64,000 bases of DNA, taken from positions 1-64,000 of the forward strand of contig NZ_JAHFZG010000014.1 of the NCBI RefSeq assembly GCF_018619475.1, written 5' to 3'. Positions within the stretch are counted from its first letter, which is position 1. Every line of letters starts with the position of its first letter. A program made the translations under genes and the position numbers. Below the pieces are notes generated by a model. It searched no databases. It worked only from the letters and a program-made list of their open reading frames with translations, and had not been told where the DNA came from. This DNA is from Rhodomicrobium sp. Az07. GTDB lineage: Bacteria; Pseudomonadota; Alphaproteobacteria; Rhizobiales; Rhodomicrobiaceae. Shown here piece after piece: positions 53,748 through 63,176 of this stretch.

Positions 53748-55762
53748 TCGGCGCGGGCTGGCAGCTTCAGGCGCTTTTCGTGGCGCTTGCGATCTACGCC
53801 GGCGCCGCGCTCGCTGCTGTTTTCCTGCCCCGGCGCCGGCTCGGCCTCGTCTACGCGGCCTCCGCAGCCGCCGCTTCGCTCGCGGTAGTGGCCGAAATTT
53901 CCGCCTTCTTCGGCGAGGTCGTGCTGAAGGAACACCTGCCCGTCGGGCTTCCCGGCGTCGGCCTCCACATCCGCCTCGACGGGCTTTCCGCCTTCTTCGG
54001 CTTCATCGTGAATGTCGGCGTGCTGATGACAAGCATCTACGGCGCGGGCATCAAGCGAGACGACCTCTCGAAACGCATCGAGCCGCTCTACCCTGCCTTC
54101 TGCGGCGCGATGAATGCCGTCCTTCTCGCGGACGATGCATACGGCTTTCTGTTCTTCTGGGAATTGATGTCGCTGTCGTCGTGGGCGCTGGTGGTGTCGC
54201 GGCATGACGACCCCGAGAGCCGCAAGGCGGGCTATGTCTATCTTGTCATGGCGGCGGGCGGAACGATGGCGCTGCTGTTCGCCTTCGGCGGCCTCGCGGG
54301 CGCCTCCGGCGGCTACGCGTTCGATACGATGCGCGCGAGCCATCTGACGCCGCTCGTCTCTGCTCTCGTGCTTGGCGCGGCGCTGATCGGCGCGGGGTCG
54401 AAGGCGGGCATCATGCCTCTTCATGCGTGGCTGCCCCTCGCCCACCCCGCCGCACCGAGCCACGTTTCGGCGCTGATGAGCGGCGTCATGACGAAAGTTG
54501 CGATCTATGCGCTGATCCGGGTGGTTTTCGACCTGCTCGGCGATCCGCAATGGTGGTGGTCGCTGCCGTTCATCCTCCTCGGCGCCACGTCGGCGGTCGG
54601 CGCGCTGCTCTATGCCGTGCAGGATCAGGATCTGAAGCGGCTGCTCGCTTATTCCACCATCGAGAACGTCGGTATCATCTTCGCAGGCCTGGGCCTTGCC
54701 ATCGCGTTCAAGTCGTCGAACATCCCGCCGGCGGCGGGCATCGCGCTGGCCGCCGCGCTGATCCACGCGCTGAACCACTCCTGGTTCAAGTCGCTCCTGT
54801 TCCTCGGGGCGGGCGCGGTGTTGCACGCGACCGGCACGAAGCAACTCGACCGGCTCGGCGGCCTCATACATCGCATGCCGAAGACCTCGGCTTTCTGGCT
54901 CATCGGCGCGCTTGCCATCTCGGCGCTGCCGCCGCTCAACGGCTTCGTCTCGGAATGGCTGCTGTTTCAGGCGGTGCTGACCGGCCCCGTATTCCCCGAG
55001 CCGATCCTGCAATTCCTGTCGCCCGTGCTCGGCGCGATGCTGGCGCTCGCGGCCGGGCTTGCCGCCGCCTGTTTCGTGCGCGCCTTCGGCACCGTGTTCC
55101 TTGGCCGCCCCAGGAGCCCCGAAGCGGCCACCGCACATGAGGCTCCGTTCGCGCAGACGCTCGCCATCGGCCTTCTCGCGTTGCTCTGCATTCTCGGCGG
55201 ACTCCTCGGCGGCTTGACGGCCTTCGCGCTCAATCCGCTGCTCGTCGAATACGCCGGGGCCGCCGCCGCGATCAACACGCAGACCGGCCCCACGCCCTTC
55301 TCGCTCATCGCCTTCGATCAGGGCCGCGCGATCTACGACGCGCCGACGATCGCGTTCTTCGTCGCGGTGTCGTCGTTCACCACAATGGCGGCAATTCACC
55401 TGTTTGCGACCAAGAAGACGCGTCGCTCGCCCGCATGGGATTGCGGCTTCCCCGACCCTTCGCCCGCCACGCAATACACCGCGTCGAGCTACAGCCAGCC
55501 GCTGCGCCGGGTCTATGGCGGCGTGGTGTACAGCGCGACCGAGACCGTGGACATGCCGCCGCCGGGGAGCCTGCGCGAAGGGCACTTCCGCATCCGGTTC
55601 TCGGACTATCTCTGGCGCTTCCTCTACGTCATGCCAGCCAACGCGCTCTGGGCGATTTCGGAGCGTTTCGACCTCATCCACTACCTGACGATCCGCCGCT
55701 ATCTCGTGCTGATGTTCTCCACGCTGATCGTGCTGCTCGTCATAACCGCGACGTTCATGTGA
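53744..55762 (+). CDS. hyfB: Hydrogenase-4 component B-like proton pump subunit
   Basis: 672 residues from the ATG at 53744. Over a dozen membrane helices; antiporter-like core with FFWELMSLSSWALVV, GSKAGIMPLHAWLPLAHPAAPSHVSALMSGVMTKVAIYAL and DQDLKRLLAYSTIENVGII (Lys/Glu/His of the proton path). Part of the membrane arm of an Ehr/hydrogenase-4-like complex, related to NuoL/MrpA. The C-terminal 200 residues include a soluble tail ending in three helices. Coupled to the next gene by TGATG. Confidence 0.93.
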   Translation: MIGAGWQLQALFVALAIYAGAALAAVFLPRRRLGLVYAASAAAASLAVVAEISAFFGEVVLKEHLPVGLPGVGLHIRLDGLSAFFGFIVNVGVLMTSIYGAGIKRDDLSKRIEPLYPAFCGAMNAVLLADDAYGFLFFWELMSLSSWALVVSRHDDPESRKAGYVYLVMAAGGTMALLFAFGGLAGASGGYAFDTMRASHLTPLVSALVLGAALIGAGSKAGIMPLHAWLPLAHPAAPSHVSALMSGVMTKVAIYALIRVVFDLLGDPQWWWSLPFILLGATSAVGALLYAVQDQDLKRLLAYSTIENVGIIFAGLGLAIAFKSSNIPPAAGIALAAALIHALNHSWFKSLLFLGAGAVLHATGTKQLDRLGGLIHRMPKTSAFWLIGALAISALPPLNGFVSEWLLFQAVLTGPVFPEPILQFLSPVLGAMLALAAGLAAACFVRAFGTVFLGRPRSPEAATAHEAPFAQTLAIGLLALLCILGGLLGGLTAFALNPLLVEYAGAAAAINTQTGPTPFSLIAFDQGRAIYDAPTIAFFVAVSSFTTMAAIHLFATKKTRRSPAWDCGFPDPSPATQYTASSYSQPLRRVYGGVVYSATETVDMPPPGSLREGHFRIRFSDYLWRFLYVMPANALWAISERFDLIHYLTIRRYLVLMFSTLIVLLVITATFM

Positions 55763-56727
55763 TGCCCGCAACCATTCAATCCTTCGTCGCTCAGGGCGCG
55801 CAAATGTTCTTCGTGCTGGCCATCGCGCCTGCGGTGACGGGCATCACGCGGAAGGTGAAGGCGCGGCTCATGCGGCGGCGCGGGCCCTCCATCTTCCAGC
55901 CCTACCGCGATCTCTTGAAGCTCGTGAGGAAGGACTCGGTGCTCGCGCCGAACGCCACCTGGTTCTTCCGTTCCGCGCCCTACATGATCTTTGCCTTCAC
56001 CTGGGTCGCCGCCGCGCTGGTGCCGACGCTCGCCTCGGGGCTGATGTTCAACTGGGCCGCCGACGTCGTGGCCCTCGTCGCGCTGATCGGCGCCGCCCGC
56101 GCGCTGCTCGCGCTCGCCGCCATGGACGCTGGCACCGCTTTCGGCGGCATCGGCTCGTCGCGCGAAATGATGATCGCCTCGCTTGCGGAGCCTGCGTCGC
56201 TTCTCGTCGCGCTCACCATCGCGTTCGCGGCGGGCACCACGCGGCTGCCCGAAGTGGCGCAATTCTTGATCGCGCAGCCGCTCGAAATCCGCGTCTCCTT
56301 CGCGCTGGCCTTCGTCGCGCTTGTCATCGTGGCGCTCGCCGAAAACGCCCGAATCCCGGTCGACAACCCCGCCACGCATCTCGAACTCACCATGGTTCAC
56401 GAAGCGATGGTGCTCGAATATTCCGGGCGACACCTCGCCATGATCGAGGCGGCGGGCCACCTGAAGCTCACGCTCTACATTTCGCTCATCATCTGCCTGT
56501 TCCTGCCCTTCGGCATGGCTCCGTTCGACGGGACCGCCGGGGCGTGGGCCATCGGCATCGGCAGCTATCTCGCGAAGCTCGGGCTTGCGGCGGTCGCGCT
56601 CGGCGTTTGGGAAGTCAGCATCGCGAAGATGCGCGTCTTCCGCGTGAGCGAGTTCCTCGGCGGCGCGTTCACCTTCGCTTTCCTCGCGATCCTGCTCGAA
56701 TTCCTGTCCCGGGAGGTGCAGCGGTGA
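55762..56727 (+). CDS. hyfC: Hydrogenase-4 component C-like (NuoH family)
   Basis: 321 residues, ATG at 55762 overlapping hyfB's stop by one base. NuoH-like: GPSIFQPYRDLLKLVRKDSV, ENARIPVDNPATHLELTMVHEAMVLEYSGR (quinone/proton junction signature DNPxTHLELTMxHE). It joins the peripheral arm to the antiporter subunits. Eight or so membrane helices. No defects. Confidence 0.94.
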   Translation: MPATIQSFVAQGAQMFFVLAIAPAVTGITRKVKARLMRRRGPSIFQPYRDLLKLVRKDSVLAPNATWFFRSAPYMIFAFTWVAAALVPTLASGLMFNWAADVVALVALIGAARALLALAAMDAGTAFGGIGSSREMMIASLAEPASLLVALTIAFAAGTTRLPEVAQFLIAQPLEIRVSFALAFVALVIVALAENARIPVDNPATHLELTMVHEAMVLEYSGRHLAMIEAAGHLKLTLYISLIICLFLPFGMAPFDGTAGAWAIGIGSYLAKLGLAAVALGVWEVSIAKMRVFRVSEFLGGAFTFAFLAILLEFLSREVQR

Positions 56728-57389
56728 CGAACGCCTATGACGTCGCACACTTCCTCGCGGGCATGATGCTCGTGTGCAGTTTCACGCTCCTTTATCAGGA
56801 TCGCATCCTGGCGGTGCTGAACACGTTTGCGGTGCAAGCGATCATGCTGTCGCTCGCCGTCGCCTGGCAGGGCTACGTCCGCAACGCGCCGGACCTGTTC
56901 ATCACGGCGGCCATGGCGTTCGGGCTGAAGGGCATCATCATTCCCGTCGCGCTGAACCGGATGGTCGAAAAGCTCGGCATCAAACGCGGCGTCGATCAGG
57001 TGGTGAATGTCGGCGTCGCGATGTTCCTCGGCCTCGGCCTGACGAGCCTCGCGCTGCTGCTCGTGCTGAAGGTCACGCCGGGCGCGGCATCCTTTACGCG
57101 CGAAGGGCTTGCGCTCGCGCTGGCGATCATCCTGTTGGGTTTGCTCCAGATGATCCTGCGCCGCAACGCGGTCACGCAGATCGTCGGCTTCATGTCGATC
57201 GAGAATGGCCTCATCCTCGCGGCAACGGGCGCGCGCGGCATGCCGCTCGTGGTCGAGGTCAGCGTCGCGTTTTCCGTGCTCATCGCGCTGTTCGTCTTCG
57301 CGGTGTTCCTGTTCCGCATCCGCGAGCGCTTCGACAGCGTGGACGTGGAAAGCCTCGACAAGGTTCGGGCGGCGAGGGCGCATCGATGA
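56724..57389 (+). CDS. hyfE: Hydrogenase-4 component E-like
   Basis: 221 residues, GTG start at 56724 overlapping the hyfC stop. Six membrane helices (SFTLLYQDRILAVLNTFAVQAIMLSLAVAW, GLKGIIIPVALNRMVEKLGI, GLALALAIILLGLLQMILR, FSVLIALFVFAVFLFRIRERF). Matches the HyfE membrane component next to the NuoK-like position. Tightly coupled. Confidence 0.9.
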   Translation: MTNAYDVAHFLAGMMLVCSFTLLYQDRILAVLNTFAVQAIMLSLAVAWQGYVRNAPDLFITAAMAFGLKGIIIPVALNRMVEKLGIKRGVDQVVNVGVAMFLGLGLTSLALLLVLKVTPGAASFTREGLALALAIILLGLLQMILRRNAVTQIVGFMSIENGLILAATGARGMPLVVEVSVAFSVLIALFVFAVFLFRIRERFDSVDVESLDKVRAARAHR

Positions 57390-58822
57390 ACGAGGCCGTT
57401 TACGCCGTCTTCGGGATTCCGTTCCTCTCCGCGCTCCTGCTCGCGCTCATCCCGAGCTATCGGTTGACCGCGCTCGGCAACGTGCTCGCTTCGGGCCTCA
57501 CCTTTGCGGCGGGGCTATCGTTCCTCACGCTGCCGCCGGTCACCGAGACGTACGTCATCCTCGACGACCTCAACAAGTTCTTCATCATCCTGAACACGCT
57601 CGTCGGCTTCACAACGTCGCTGTTCAGCCGCAGCTACATCGGCCACGAGATCGCGACCGGGCACCTCACGCCGCTGTTCGTGCGTTTCTACCACGCGATG
57701 TTTCAGGGGATGATGGGCGCGATGAACCTCGCGCTGCTCGCCAACAACATCGGGCTGATGTGGGTGGGCCTCGAATTCGCGACGCTCATGACCGTCATCA
57801 TGGTCGGCATCTACCGCACGCCCGCAGCCCTCGAAGCGGCGTGGAAATACTTCATCCTCGGCATCGTCGGCATCTCGCTCGCCTTCTTCGGCACGATCCT
57901 CGTCTATCTCGCCGGACAGGGCGTGCTCGGCGAGGGCGAGGCGGCGATGACCTGGAGCGAACTCATCAAGATCGCGCCGCAGCTTGACGCGCCGCTGCTC
58001 AACATCGCGTTCATCTTCCTGCTCGTGGGCTACGGCACGAAGGTCGGCCTTGCGCCGCTGCATGCGTGGCTGCCCGATGCCCACGCCGAAGGGCCGACGC
58101 CGATTTCCGCCGTGCTGTCCGGTCTCCTCCTCAACGTCGCGCTGTTCGCACTGCTCCGCTTCAAGATGCTGATCGCGGCGAACCCGAACGCGCTTGCACC
58201 CGGCCCGATCCTCATTACCATGGGCCTCGTCTCGCTCATCTTCGCGGCGTTCATGCTCTACCAGCGGCAGGACATCAAACGGCTGTTCGCGTATTCGTCC
58301 ATCGAGCATATGGGGCTCATCACCTTCGCCTTTGGCCTCGGCGGGCCGTTGTTGAACTTCGCAGCGCTGTTGCACATGGTGATGCACAGCCTCACGAAAT
58401 CGGCGATCTTCTTCGCGGTCGGCCATGTGACGCAGGCGAAGGGCACGCAGGAACTGTCCGCCATTCGCGGGCTGTCCGTTTCGAACCCGGTCCTCGCGTT
58501 CGCGCTCGCGGCGGGAGTGATCGCGATTTCCGGCCTGCCGCCGTTCGGAGCCTTCATGAGCGAATTCCTCATCATCACCGCCACCTTTGCTCGCGAGCCG
58601 CTGCTCGCCCTTGCGGTGGCGTTCGGGCTCCTCATCGCGCTGGGGGCGCTTCTCATGCGGCTTCAGGACATCCTTTTCGGCGAACCCACCACGCCAAACC
58701 ATCCGGTCAGCGCGGCGTCGGCTCCGATCTTCGTTCACCTGTCGCTGATCCTGATCGCGGGGATGTTCCTGCCGCCAGCAATCGTCGTCTGGTTCAGGCG
58801 CGCAGCGGAGATGCTCGGATGA
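57386..58822 (+). CDS. hyfF: Hydrogenase-4 component F-like antiporter subunit
   Basis: 478 residues, ATG at 57386. NuoN/M-like proton-pump core: TLMTVIMVGIYRTPAALEAAWKYFILGIVGISLAFF, VGYGTKVGLAPLHAWLPDAHAEGPTPISAVLSG, RQDIKRLFAYSSIEHMGLI. Fourteen helices. Part of the membrane arm; its stop overlaps hyfG's start. Confidence 0.94.
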   Translation: MNEAVYAVFGIPFLSALLLALIPSYRLTALGNVLASGLTFAAGLSFLTLPPVTETYVILDDLNKFFIILNTLVGFTTSLFSRSYIGHEIATGHLTPLFVRFYHAMFQGMMGAMNLALLANNIGLMWVGLEFATLMTVIMVGIYRTPAALEAAWKYFILGIVGISLAFFGTILVYLAGQGVLGEGEAAMTWSELIKIAPQLDAPLLNIAFIFLLVGYGTKVGLAPLHAWLPDAHAEGPTPISAVLSGLLLNVALFALLRFKMLIAANPNALAPGPILITMGLVSLIFAAFMLYQRQDIKRLFAYSSIEHMGLITFAFGLGGPLLNFAALLHMVMHSLTKSAIFFAVGHVTQAKGTQELSAIRGLSVSNPVLAFALAAGVIAISGLPPFGAFMSEFLIITATFAREPLLALAVAFGLLIALGALLMRLQDILFGEPTTPNHPVSAASAPIFVHLSLILIAGMFLPPAIVVWFRRAAEMLG

Positions 58823-60333
58823 TCGCCATAGACGAGAATGCGCGCGATAGAGACCCGGTTGCGCTGGCCGACGCGATGGGCGCCGCGCTTCAGGTTCGCG
58901 CCGATGGCTTCGCGCGTATCGAAGCGGACGCGGCGCTATGGATCGGCCTCGCGAGAGGGTGCGCGGCGGGCTGGCACGATCTCGGCGCGCTCTGGGTCGA
59001 CGATCACCACGTTCGCATGGCGCTGTGGGATGCGCGGGAAAACTGCCGCGCCATCGTCTCGCTCACGCTCAAGGCGGGCGCTTACCCGTCCGTCGGCCTC
59101 CGTCACGCGCCCGCGCTCCGCCTCGAACGCGCGATGCGCGACCTCTACGGCGCGATACCGGAGGGGATCCCCGACGAGCGCCGCTGGCTCGATCACGGCG
59201 TCTGGCCGGGGCGCGAGCACGAACCGGGCTATCATTTCCTTCCCGTCGAGGGCAACGGGCTGCATCAGATCCCCGTCGGCCCGGTGCATGCGGGCATTAT
59301 CGAGCCGGGGCATTTCCGCTTCACCGCCAACGGCGAGACGATCGCGCGGCTCGAAGCGCGGCTCGGATATGTTCACAAGGGCGTCGAAGCGCTGGCGGAA
59401 GGCGCACCGGTCGAAAGGGCGGCGAAGCTTGCCGCGCGCATGTCGGGCGACAGCACCGTCGCCTACAGCTTCGCGTTTGCGCGCGCTGTCGAGGCGGCGC
59501 TCGGCTGGGACGTGCCGCCGCGCGCGCAGATCCTTCGCGGCGTGATGGCCGAGCTTGAACGCCTTTCGCACCACGTGAGCGATGTCGGCGGCATCTGCAA
59601 CGACGCCGCCGTCGCCGCGCTTCTCGCCCGCTGCTCGCTCATCCGCGAAGACATCCTGCGTGCGCAGGCCGCGCTTTTCGGGCATCGCATGATGATGGAC
59701 GCCATCCTGCCGGGTGGCGTCGCCCGCGACATCGACGCAGGGGGCGTGGCGGAGATCCGCGCGCTGCTGGAGCGCATCGAGATGGGTTTCCACCGCGTCA
59801 TCCGCGCCTACGACCAGTCGCCGTCTATTCAAAATCGTACGCACGGCACCGGCTTCGTGAAACCCGAGTACATTCGCCAGTTCGGCGCGGGCGGCTTCGT
59901 CGGTCGCGCGGGCGGCCGCGCTTTCGACGCGCGCAGGGCGTTCCCCTACGCGCCCTACGACGCCGTCGCCTTCAAGGTGCCGACGCGCGAGGACAGCGAT
60001 GTGGACGCGCGCATCTGGATCCGCATCGAGGAAATCGCGGAGAGCGCCGGCATCATACGCCAATTGCTCGGAAAGCTCGTAGCCGGGCCGATCCTCGCCG
60101 CGCCGCCGCCGTTCGAGCCGGGCGCGGGCGTGGCGCTGGTGGAAGCCTTCCGCGGCGACCTGTTCCTTGCCGTGCGCATCGAGGACGAAGGCCGCGTCGC
60201 ACACATGCACGCCCGCGACGCCTCGTGGTTCCAGTGGCCGCTGCTCGAAGCCTCGATAGAGGGCAACATCGTGGCCGATTTCCCGTTGTGCAACAAATCG
60301 TTCAACTGCTCCTATTCGGGCGTGGATCTATAG
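58819..60333 (+). CDS. hyfG: Hydrogenase-4 component G-like large subunit without a nickel site
   Basis: 504 residues, ATG at 58819. N-terminal NuoC-like domain (residues 1-170) and NuoD/large-subunit body: GPVHAGIIEPGHFRFTANGE, LGYVHKGVEALAEG, ELERLSHHVSDVGGICNDAAV. In NiFe enzymes the L1 motif RxCGxC follows ER; here the stretch at about 206-216 reads ARMSGDSTVAYS, with no Cys. The C-terminal L2 place reads FPLCNKSFNCSYSG rather than DPCxxC. It therefore cannot bind NiFe normally and resembles Ehr large subunits. No hydrogenase maturation genes are nearby. Presumably couples an unknown redox reaction to ion pumping. Confidence 0.88.
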   Translation: MIAIDENARDRDPVALADAMGAALQVRADGFARIEADAALWIGLARGCAAGWHDLGALWVDDHHVRMALWDARENCRAIVSLTLKAGAYPSVGLRHAPALRLERAMRDLYGAIPEGIPDERRWLDHGVWPGREHEPGYHFLPVEGNGLHQIPVGPVHAGIIEPGHFRFTANGETIARLEARLGYVHKGVEALAEGAPVERAAKLAARMSGDSTVAYSFAFARAVEAALGWDVPPRAQILRGVMAELERLSHHVSDVGGICNDAAVAALLARCSLIREDILRAQAALFGHRMMMDAILPGGVARDIDAGGVAEIRALLERIEMGFHRVIRAYDQSPSIQNRTHGTGFVKPEYIRQFGAGGFVGRAGGRAFDARRAFPYAPYDAVAFKVPTREDSDVDARIWIRIEEIAESAGIIRQLLGKLVAGPILAAPPPFEPGAGVALVEAFRGDLFLAVRIEDEGRVAHMHARDASWFQWPLLEASIEGNIVADFPLCNKSFNCSYSGVDL

Positions 60334-60342
60334 GGACCGCCG

Positions 60343-60864
60343 ATGCACATTCTGCTTCTCGACGCGCTCCTGAAAGGCCCGGCCACGGAACGCGCGCCCT
60401 CCCCCGATGAAGCGGCGGTTGCCGACCTCGCCCGCGCGCTCGGCAACCGCGCCAGCGCGCGCCTCGGCCGGTCGCTCGCCATCCGCGAGGTCGATGCGGG
60501 ATCCTGCAACGCCTGCGAACTCGAAATCCACGCTCTCGGCAACCCGGTCTACGATGTGGAGCGCTTCGGCCTGAAGTTCGTCGCCTCGCCGCGCCACGCC
60601 GACGTGCTGCTCGTGACCGGCCCCGTCTCCTGGAACATGCGCGAGGGGCTGGAGCGCACCTACGCCGCGACGCCCGATCCGAAATGGGTCGTCGCGGCGG
60701 GCGATTGCGCGGTGGGCTGCGGCGTATTCGCGGAAAGCCGTGCCTGCGCGGGCGCCGTTGCGAAAATCATCCCGGTCGACCTCGTGATCCCGGGCTGCCC
60801 GCCGACGCCGACCGACCTTCTCAAGGGGCTGCTGGCGCTGGTGGAAGGCACGACGCGACCTTAG
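60343..60864 (+). CDS. hyfI: Hydrogenase-4 component I-like (NuoB family)
   Basis: 173 residues. Iron-sulfur ligands as in NuoB: Cys55 and Cys58 in DAGSCNACELEIHALGN, Cys122 in AAGDCAVGCGVF, Cys152 in PGCPPTPTDLL. Binds the N2-type 4Fe4S cluster between the large subunit and the quinone/membrane side. Six bases separate it from hyfG's stop region. Complete. Confidence 0.94.
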   Translation: MHILLLDALLKGPATERAPSPDEAAVADLARALGNRASARLGRSLAIREVDAGSCNACELEIHALGNPVYDVERFGLKFVASPRHADVLLVTGPVSWNMREGLERTYAATPDPKWVVAAGDCAVGCGVFAESRACAGAVAKIIPVDLVIPGCPPTPTDLLKGLLALVEGTTRP

Positions 60865-60866
60865 CG

Positions 60867-61103
60867 ATGACGGACGCCATCACCATCGACACGCGGGGGC
60901 TGTCCTGCCCGATGCCGGTTCTGCTCGCGAAGAAGCAGTTGCGCGCCATCGCGCCCGGCGCGCTCGTGCGCATCCTCGCCACCGATCCGCTCGCGCCGGA
61001 AGACTTCCGCGACTTCTGCCGCGTCTCGGGCTGCACCTGGATCGGCGCGGGCGAAACGGAAGACGGCGCGCTCGAAATCACGATCCGGCAGACCGAAGCC
61101 TGA
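60867..61103 (+). CDS. TusA/SirA-like sulfur-carrier protein
   Basis: 78 residues from the ATG at 60867, three bases after hyfI. The TusA motif is GLSCPMPVLLAKKQL with the reactive Cys in CPMP; a second Cys pair CRVSGC at 50-55. TusA-like proteins carry persulfide sulfur for thiolation, molybdenum cofactor or sulfur oxidation. Its place in this operon suggests that the Ehr complex is connected to sulfur or formate dehydrogenase chemistry; this is inference. Confidence 0.85.
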   Translation: MTDAITIDTRGLSCPMPVLLAKKQLRAIAPGALVRILATDPLAPEDFRDFCRVSGCTWIGAGETEDGALEITIRQTEA

Positions 61104-61129
61104 AGAAGCCGCGCTCTGCCACTGCCGCC

Positions 61130-61879
61130 TCACGCACAGAAAACGGCGGCGAGCCGCGCTTCGAGGTCCGCTTTCGCCGCCGCAAGCCGTGCCTCATCGA
61201 CGGAACGCAGCACGAGCGTCGTGCCATAGCGCCCCTCGTCCATGAACGGATAGCTGCCCATCGGCACATCCGGGAACGCGCGCTGGCATGCTTCGAGCGG
61301 CGCCGCAACCGCGCCCTCGGGCCGGTCGACCCTCACCGAGATCGATAACATTTTCGCGCCCGTGCGGAGCCTCGGCGTCACCGCCTTCAGCATCGCTTGC
61401 ATGATCGAGGGCACGCCCGCCATGACGATGACGTTGCCGATCATGAAGCCGGGGGCCTTGGAGACGGCGTTCTCGATCAGCTCCGCGCCGACGGGAATGC
61501 GCGCCATGCGCAGCCGCGCGGGCGTCATCTCGCCCTCGGGGATGCGTTCGAGCAGGAGCGCGCGGGCGCGTTCATCGATGGGAAGCGCCACGCCGAACGC
61601 CTTCGCGATGGCGTCGGCCGTGATGTCGTCATGCGTCGGGCCGATCCCCCCCGTGGTGAAGACGTAGTCGTAGGCCGCGCGCAGTGCGTCGACCGCAGCG
61701 ACAATGGCAGGCTCGTCGTCGGCGACGACGCGCACTTCCTTCAGACGGATGCCGATGTCGGTGCAATGATCGGCGATGGTGCCGATGTTCTTGTCCTTGG
61801 TGCGCCCGGACAGGATCTCGTCGCCGATGACGAGCAGCGCGGCGGTGACTTCGGAAGCGGTTGCGGGCGCGCCGGACAT
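61130..61879 (-). CDS. CinA/MoaB-like molybdopterin-binding domain protein
   Basis: 249 residues. MoCF_biosynth domain: ALLVIGDEILSGRTKDKNIGTIADHCTDIGI, YDYVFTTGGIGPTHDDITADAIAKAFG, FMIGNVIVMAGVPSIMQAML. It matches the N-terminal domain of CinA-type proteins without the C-terminal nicotinamide-nucleotide amidase. Often annotated as competence/damage-inducible; real role uncertain. Convergent with the hyf operon. Confidence 0.9.
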   Translation of the reverse strand: MSGAPATASEVTAALLVIGDEILSGRTKDKNIGTIADHCTDIGIRLKEVRVVADDEPAIVAAVDALRAAYDYVFTTGGIGPTHDDITADAIAKAFGVALPIDERARALLLERIPEGEMTPARLRMARIPVGAELIENAVSKAPGFMIGNVIVMAGVPSIMQAMLKAVTPRLRTGAKMLSISVRVDRPEGAVAAPLEACQRAFPDVPMGSYPFMDEGRYGTTLVLRSVDEARLAAAKADLEARLAAVFCA

Positions 61880-61977
61880 GGGAGCCTCGTTAAAATGCGG
61901 ATACGCGCCTCCTTAGCAGGAAAGCGAGCACGCCGCCAACGGCGGTGCAGGACCGGTCTGCGGACCGTCTGAGAGGC

Positions 61978-62442
61978 TTAACCCCGCGTCAGCAGCGCCA
62001 CGAGCGCGGGCGGCAGGCGCAGCACACGCCCCGACATCGACAGCAGCACGCATTGCACCTCAAGCTCGAAGACGCGCTCGCCGCCGCGCACGACATGCTG
62101 CGCAATCGTGATGGTCGCCTTGGTGAAGGTGCCGTAGGCCGTGTGGACCTCAAGCTCGTCGTCGATACGCGCGCCGCGCAGGAATTCGGCCTTGAGGCGG
62201 CGCACGGCGAACACGGACGGTTCGCCCGTCAACGAGCCATCGGCCAGCTTGTTATGATGCACGCCGAGAAGGCGCAGGAAGTCGGAGCGACCGCGTTCGC
62301 ACCAGCGCAGATAAGTCGCGTGGTAGCAACTGCCGGAAAAATCCGTGTCCTCGAAATAGACGCGCACGGGCAGCACGTGGCCCGCTTCGCCCACGCGGCC
62401 CGAAAGATCTGGCCAGGCGGAGCCTCGGGCGACGCCGGTCAT
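61978..62442 (-). CDS. ybgC: YbgC-type acyl-CoA thioesterase
   Basis: About 154 residues from the ATG at 62442 (a longer frame reaches 62514). Hotdog fold: LPVRVYFEDTDFSGSCYHATYLRWCERGRSDFLR has the catalytic Asp of the 4HBT family (YxxDTDxxGxVYHxxYL). It hydrolyses acyl-CoA and is usually tied to the Tol-Pal system; tol genes are not in the window. Intact. Confidence 0.9.
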   Translation of the reverse strand: MTGVARGSAWPDLSGRVGEAGHVLPVRVYFEDTDFSGSCYHATYLRWCERGRSDFLRLLGVHHNKLADGSLTGEPSVFAVRRLKAEFLRGARIDDELEVHTAYGTFTKATITIAQHVVRGGERVFELEVQCVLLSMSGRVLRLPPALVALLTRG

Positions 62443-62586
62443 TTCTGAAGTCCGTACACTGCCATCTCCCCGCCAGACGGGCATCCTCTCGCCCGCGATC
62501 CGCCACCTCCACAAAAACTAAGGCGGGTCCATGGCAGAACCCGCCCTGCGACTAATAAAGAGACGGAATGTCTCGGGGGCAGCGTG

Positions 62587-63078
62587 TCAGGCCGCCTTCT
62601 TGTTGACACCGCTCATGGCGACCTTGGTCAGAAGGGCGTCGGTGTCCTTTTCTTCCTTGAGCGTCTGCTTGAGAAGCTTGGCGGCTTCCGGCATGCCGAG
62701 CTGCTCCGCCCACGCACACAAGGTGCCGTAGCGGGCGATTTCATAATGCTCCACGGCCTGGGCGGCGGCGATCAGACCGGCGTCCATCACTTCGCCCGGC
62801 TCGGTCTCGCTCATGACTTCCTTGCCTTCCTCGACGAGGCCTTCGACGGCTTCGCAGGTCTTGCCGCGCGCCGACTTGTCGAGCATTTCGAACACCTGCT
62901 GGAGGCGCTCGATCTGACCTTCCGTCTGCTCGACGTGCAGCTGGAACGCCTTCTTGAGTTCCGGAGTCGTGGCGTTTTTCGCCATTCTGGGAAGCGCTTT
63001 CAGGATCTGCTTCTCGCCGTGATAGATGTCCTGAAGCGTCGCGTAGAACAGTTCGTTCAGGGTTTTTGCGGTTGGCAT
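62587..63078 (-). CDS. DUF892 ferritin-like (YciE/YciF) protein
   Basis: 163 residues. Helical bundle typical of the family: TLNELFYATLQDIYHGEKQILKAL, LKKAFQLHVEQTEGQIERLQQVF, AAAQAVEHYEIARYGTLCAWAEQLG, TLKEEKDTDALLTKVA, holding Glu/His residues of a di-metal site. Stress- or osmotic-response protein in other bacteria. Clean ribosome-binding region (complement of CTTTTCTAGG). Confidence 0.92.
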   Translation of the reverse strand: MPTAKTLNELFYATLQDIYHGEKQILKALPRMAKNATTPELKKAFQLHVEQTEGQIERLQQVFEMLDKSARGKTCEAVEGLVEEGKEVMSETEPGEVMDAGLIAAAQAVEHYEIARYGTLCAWAEQLGMPEAAKLLKQTLKEEKDTDALLTKVAMSGVNKKAA

Positions 63079-63176
63079 GATGGGTTTCCTTTTCTAGGAA
63101 CGTTCTGGCGTTTGTTTTGCTTGTCTTAGCCGTCGCAAAAGAGGGCCGCGAAGGCCCTCTCTGAACTTCGAATGCC

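Noticed and set aside
53576-55771. Very long open frame on the minus strand opposite hyfB (over 700 codons)
   Set aside because: Composition is Arg/Glu/His-rich without domains, as expected for the antisense of a GC-rich membrane-protein gene; hyfB on the plus strand has clear family motifs.
58819-60864. Annotation as a true hydrogenase
   Set aside because: The large subunit lacks the L1 Cys pair and the normal L2 motif, and no maturation genes are present; called an Ehr-type complex instead.
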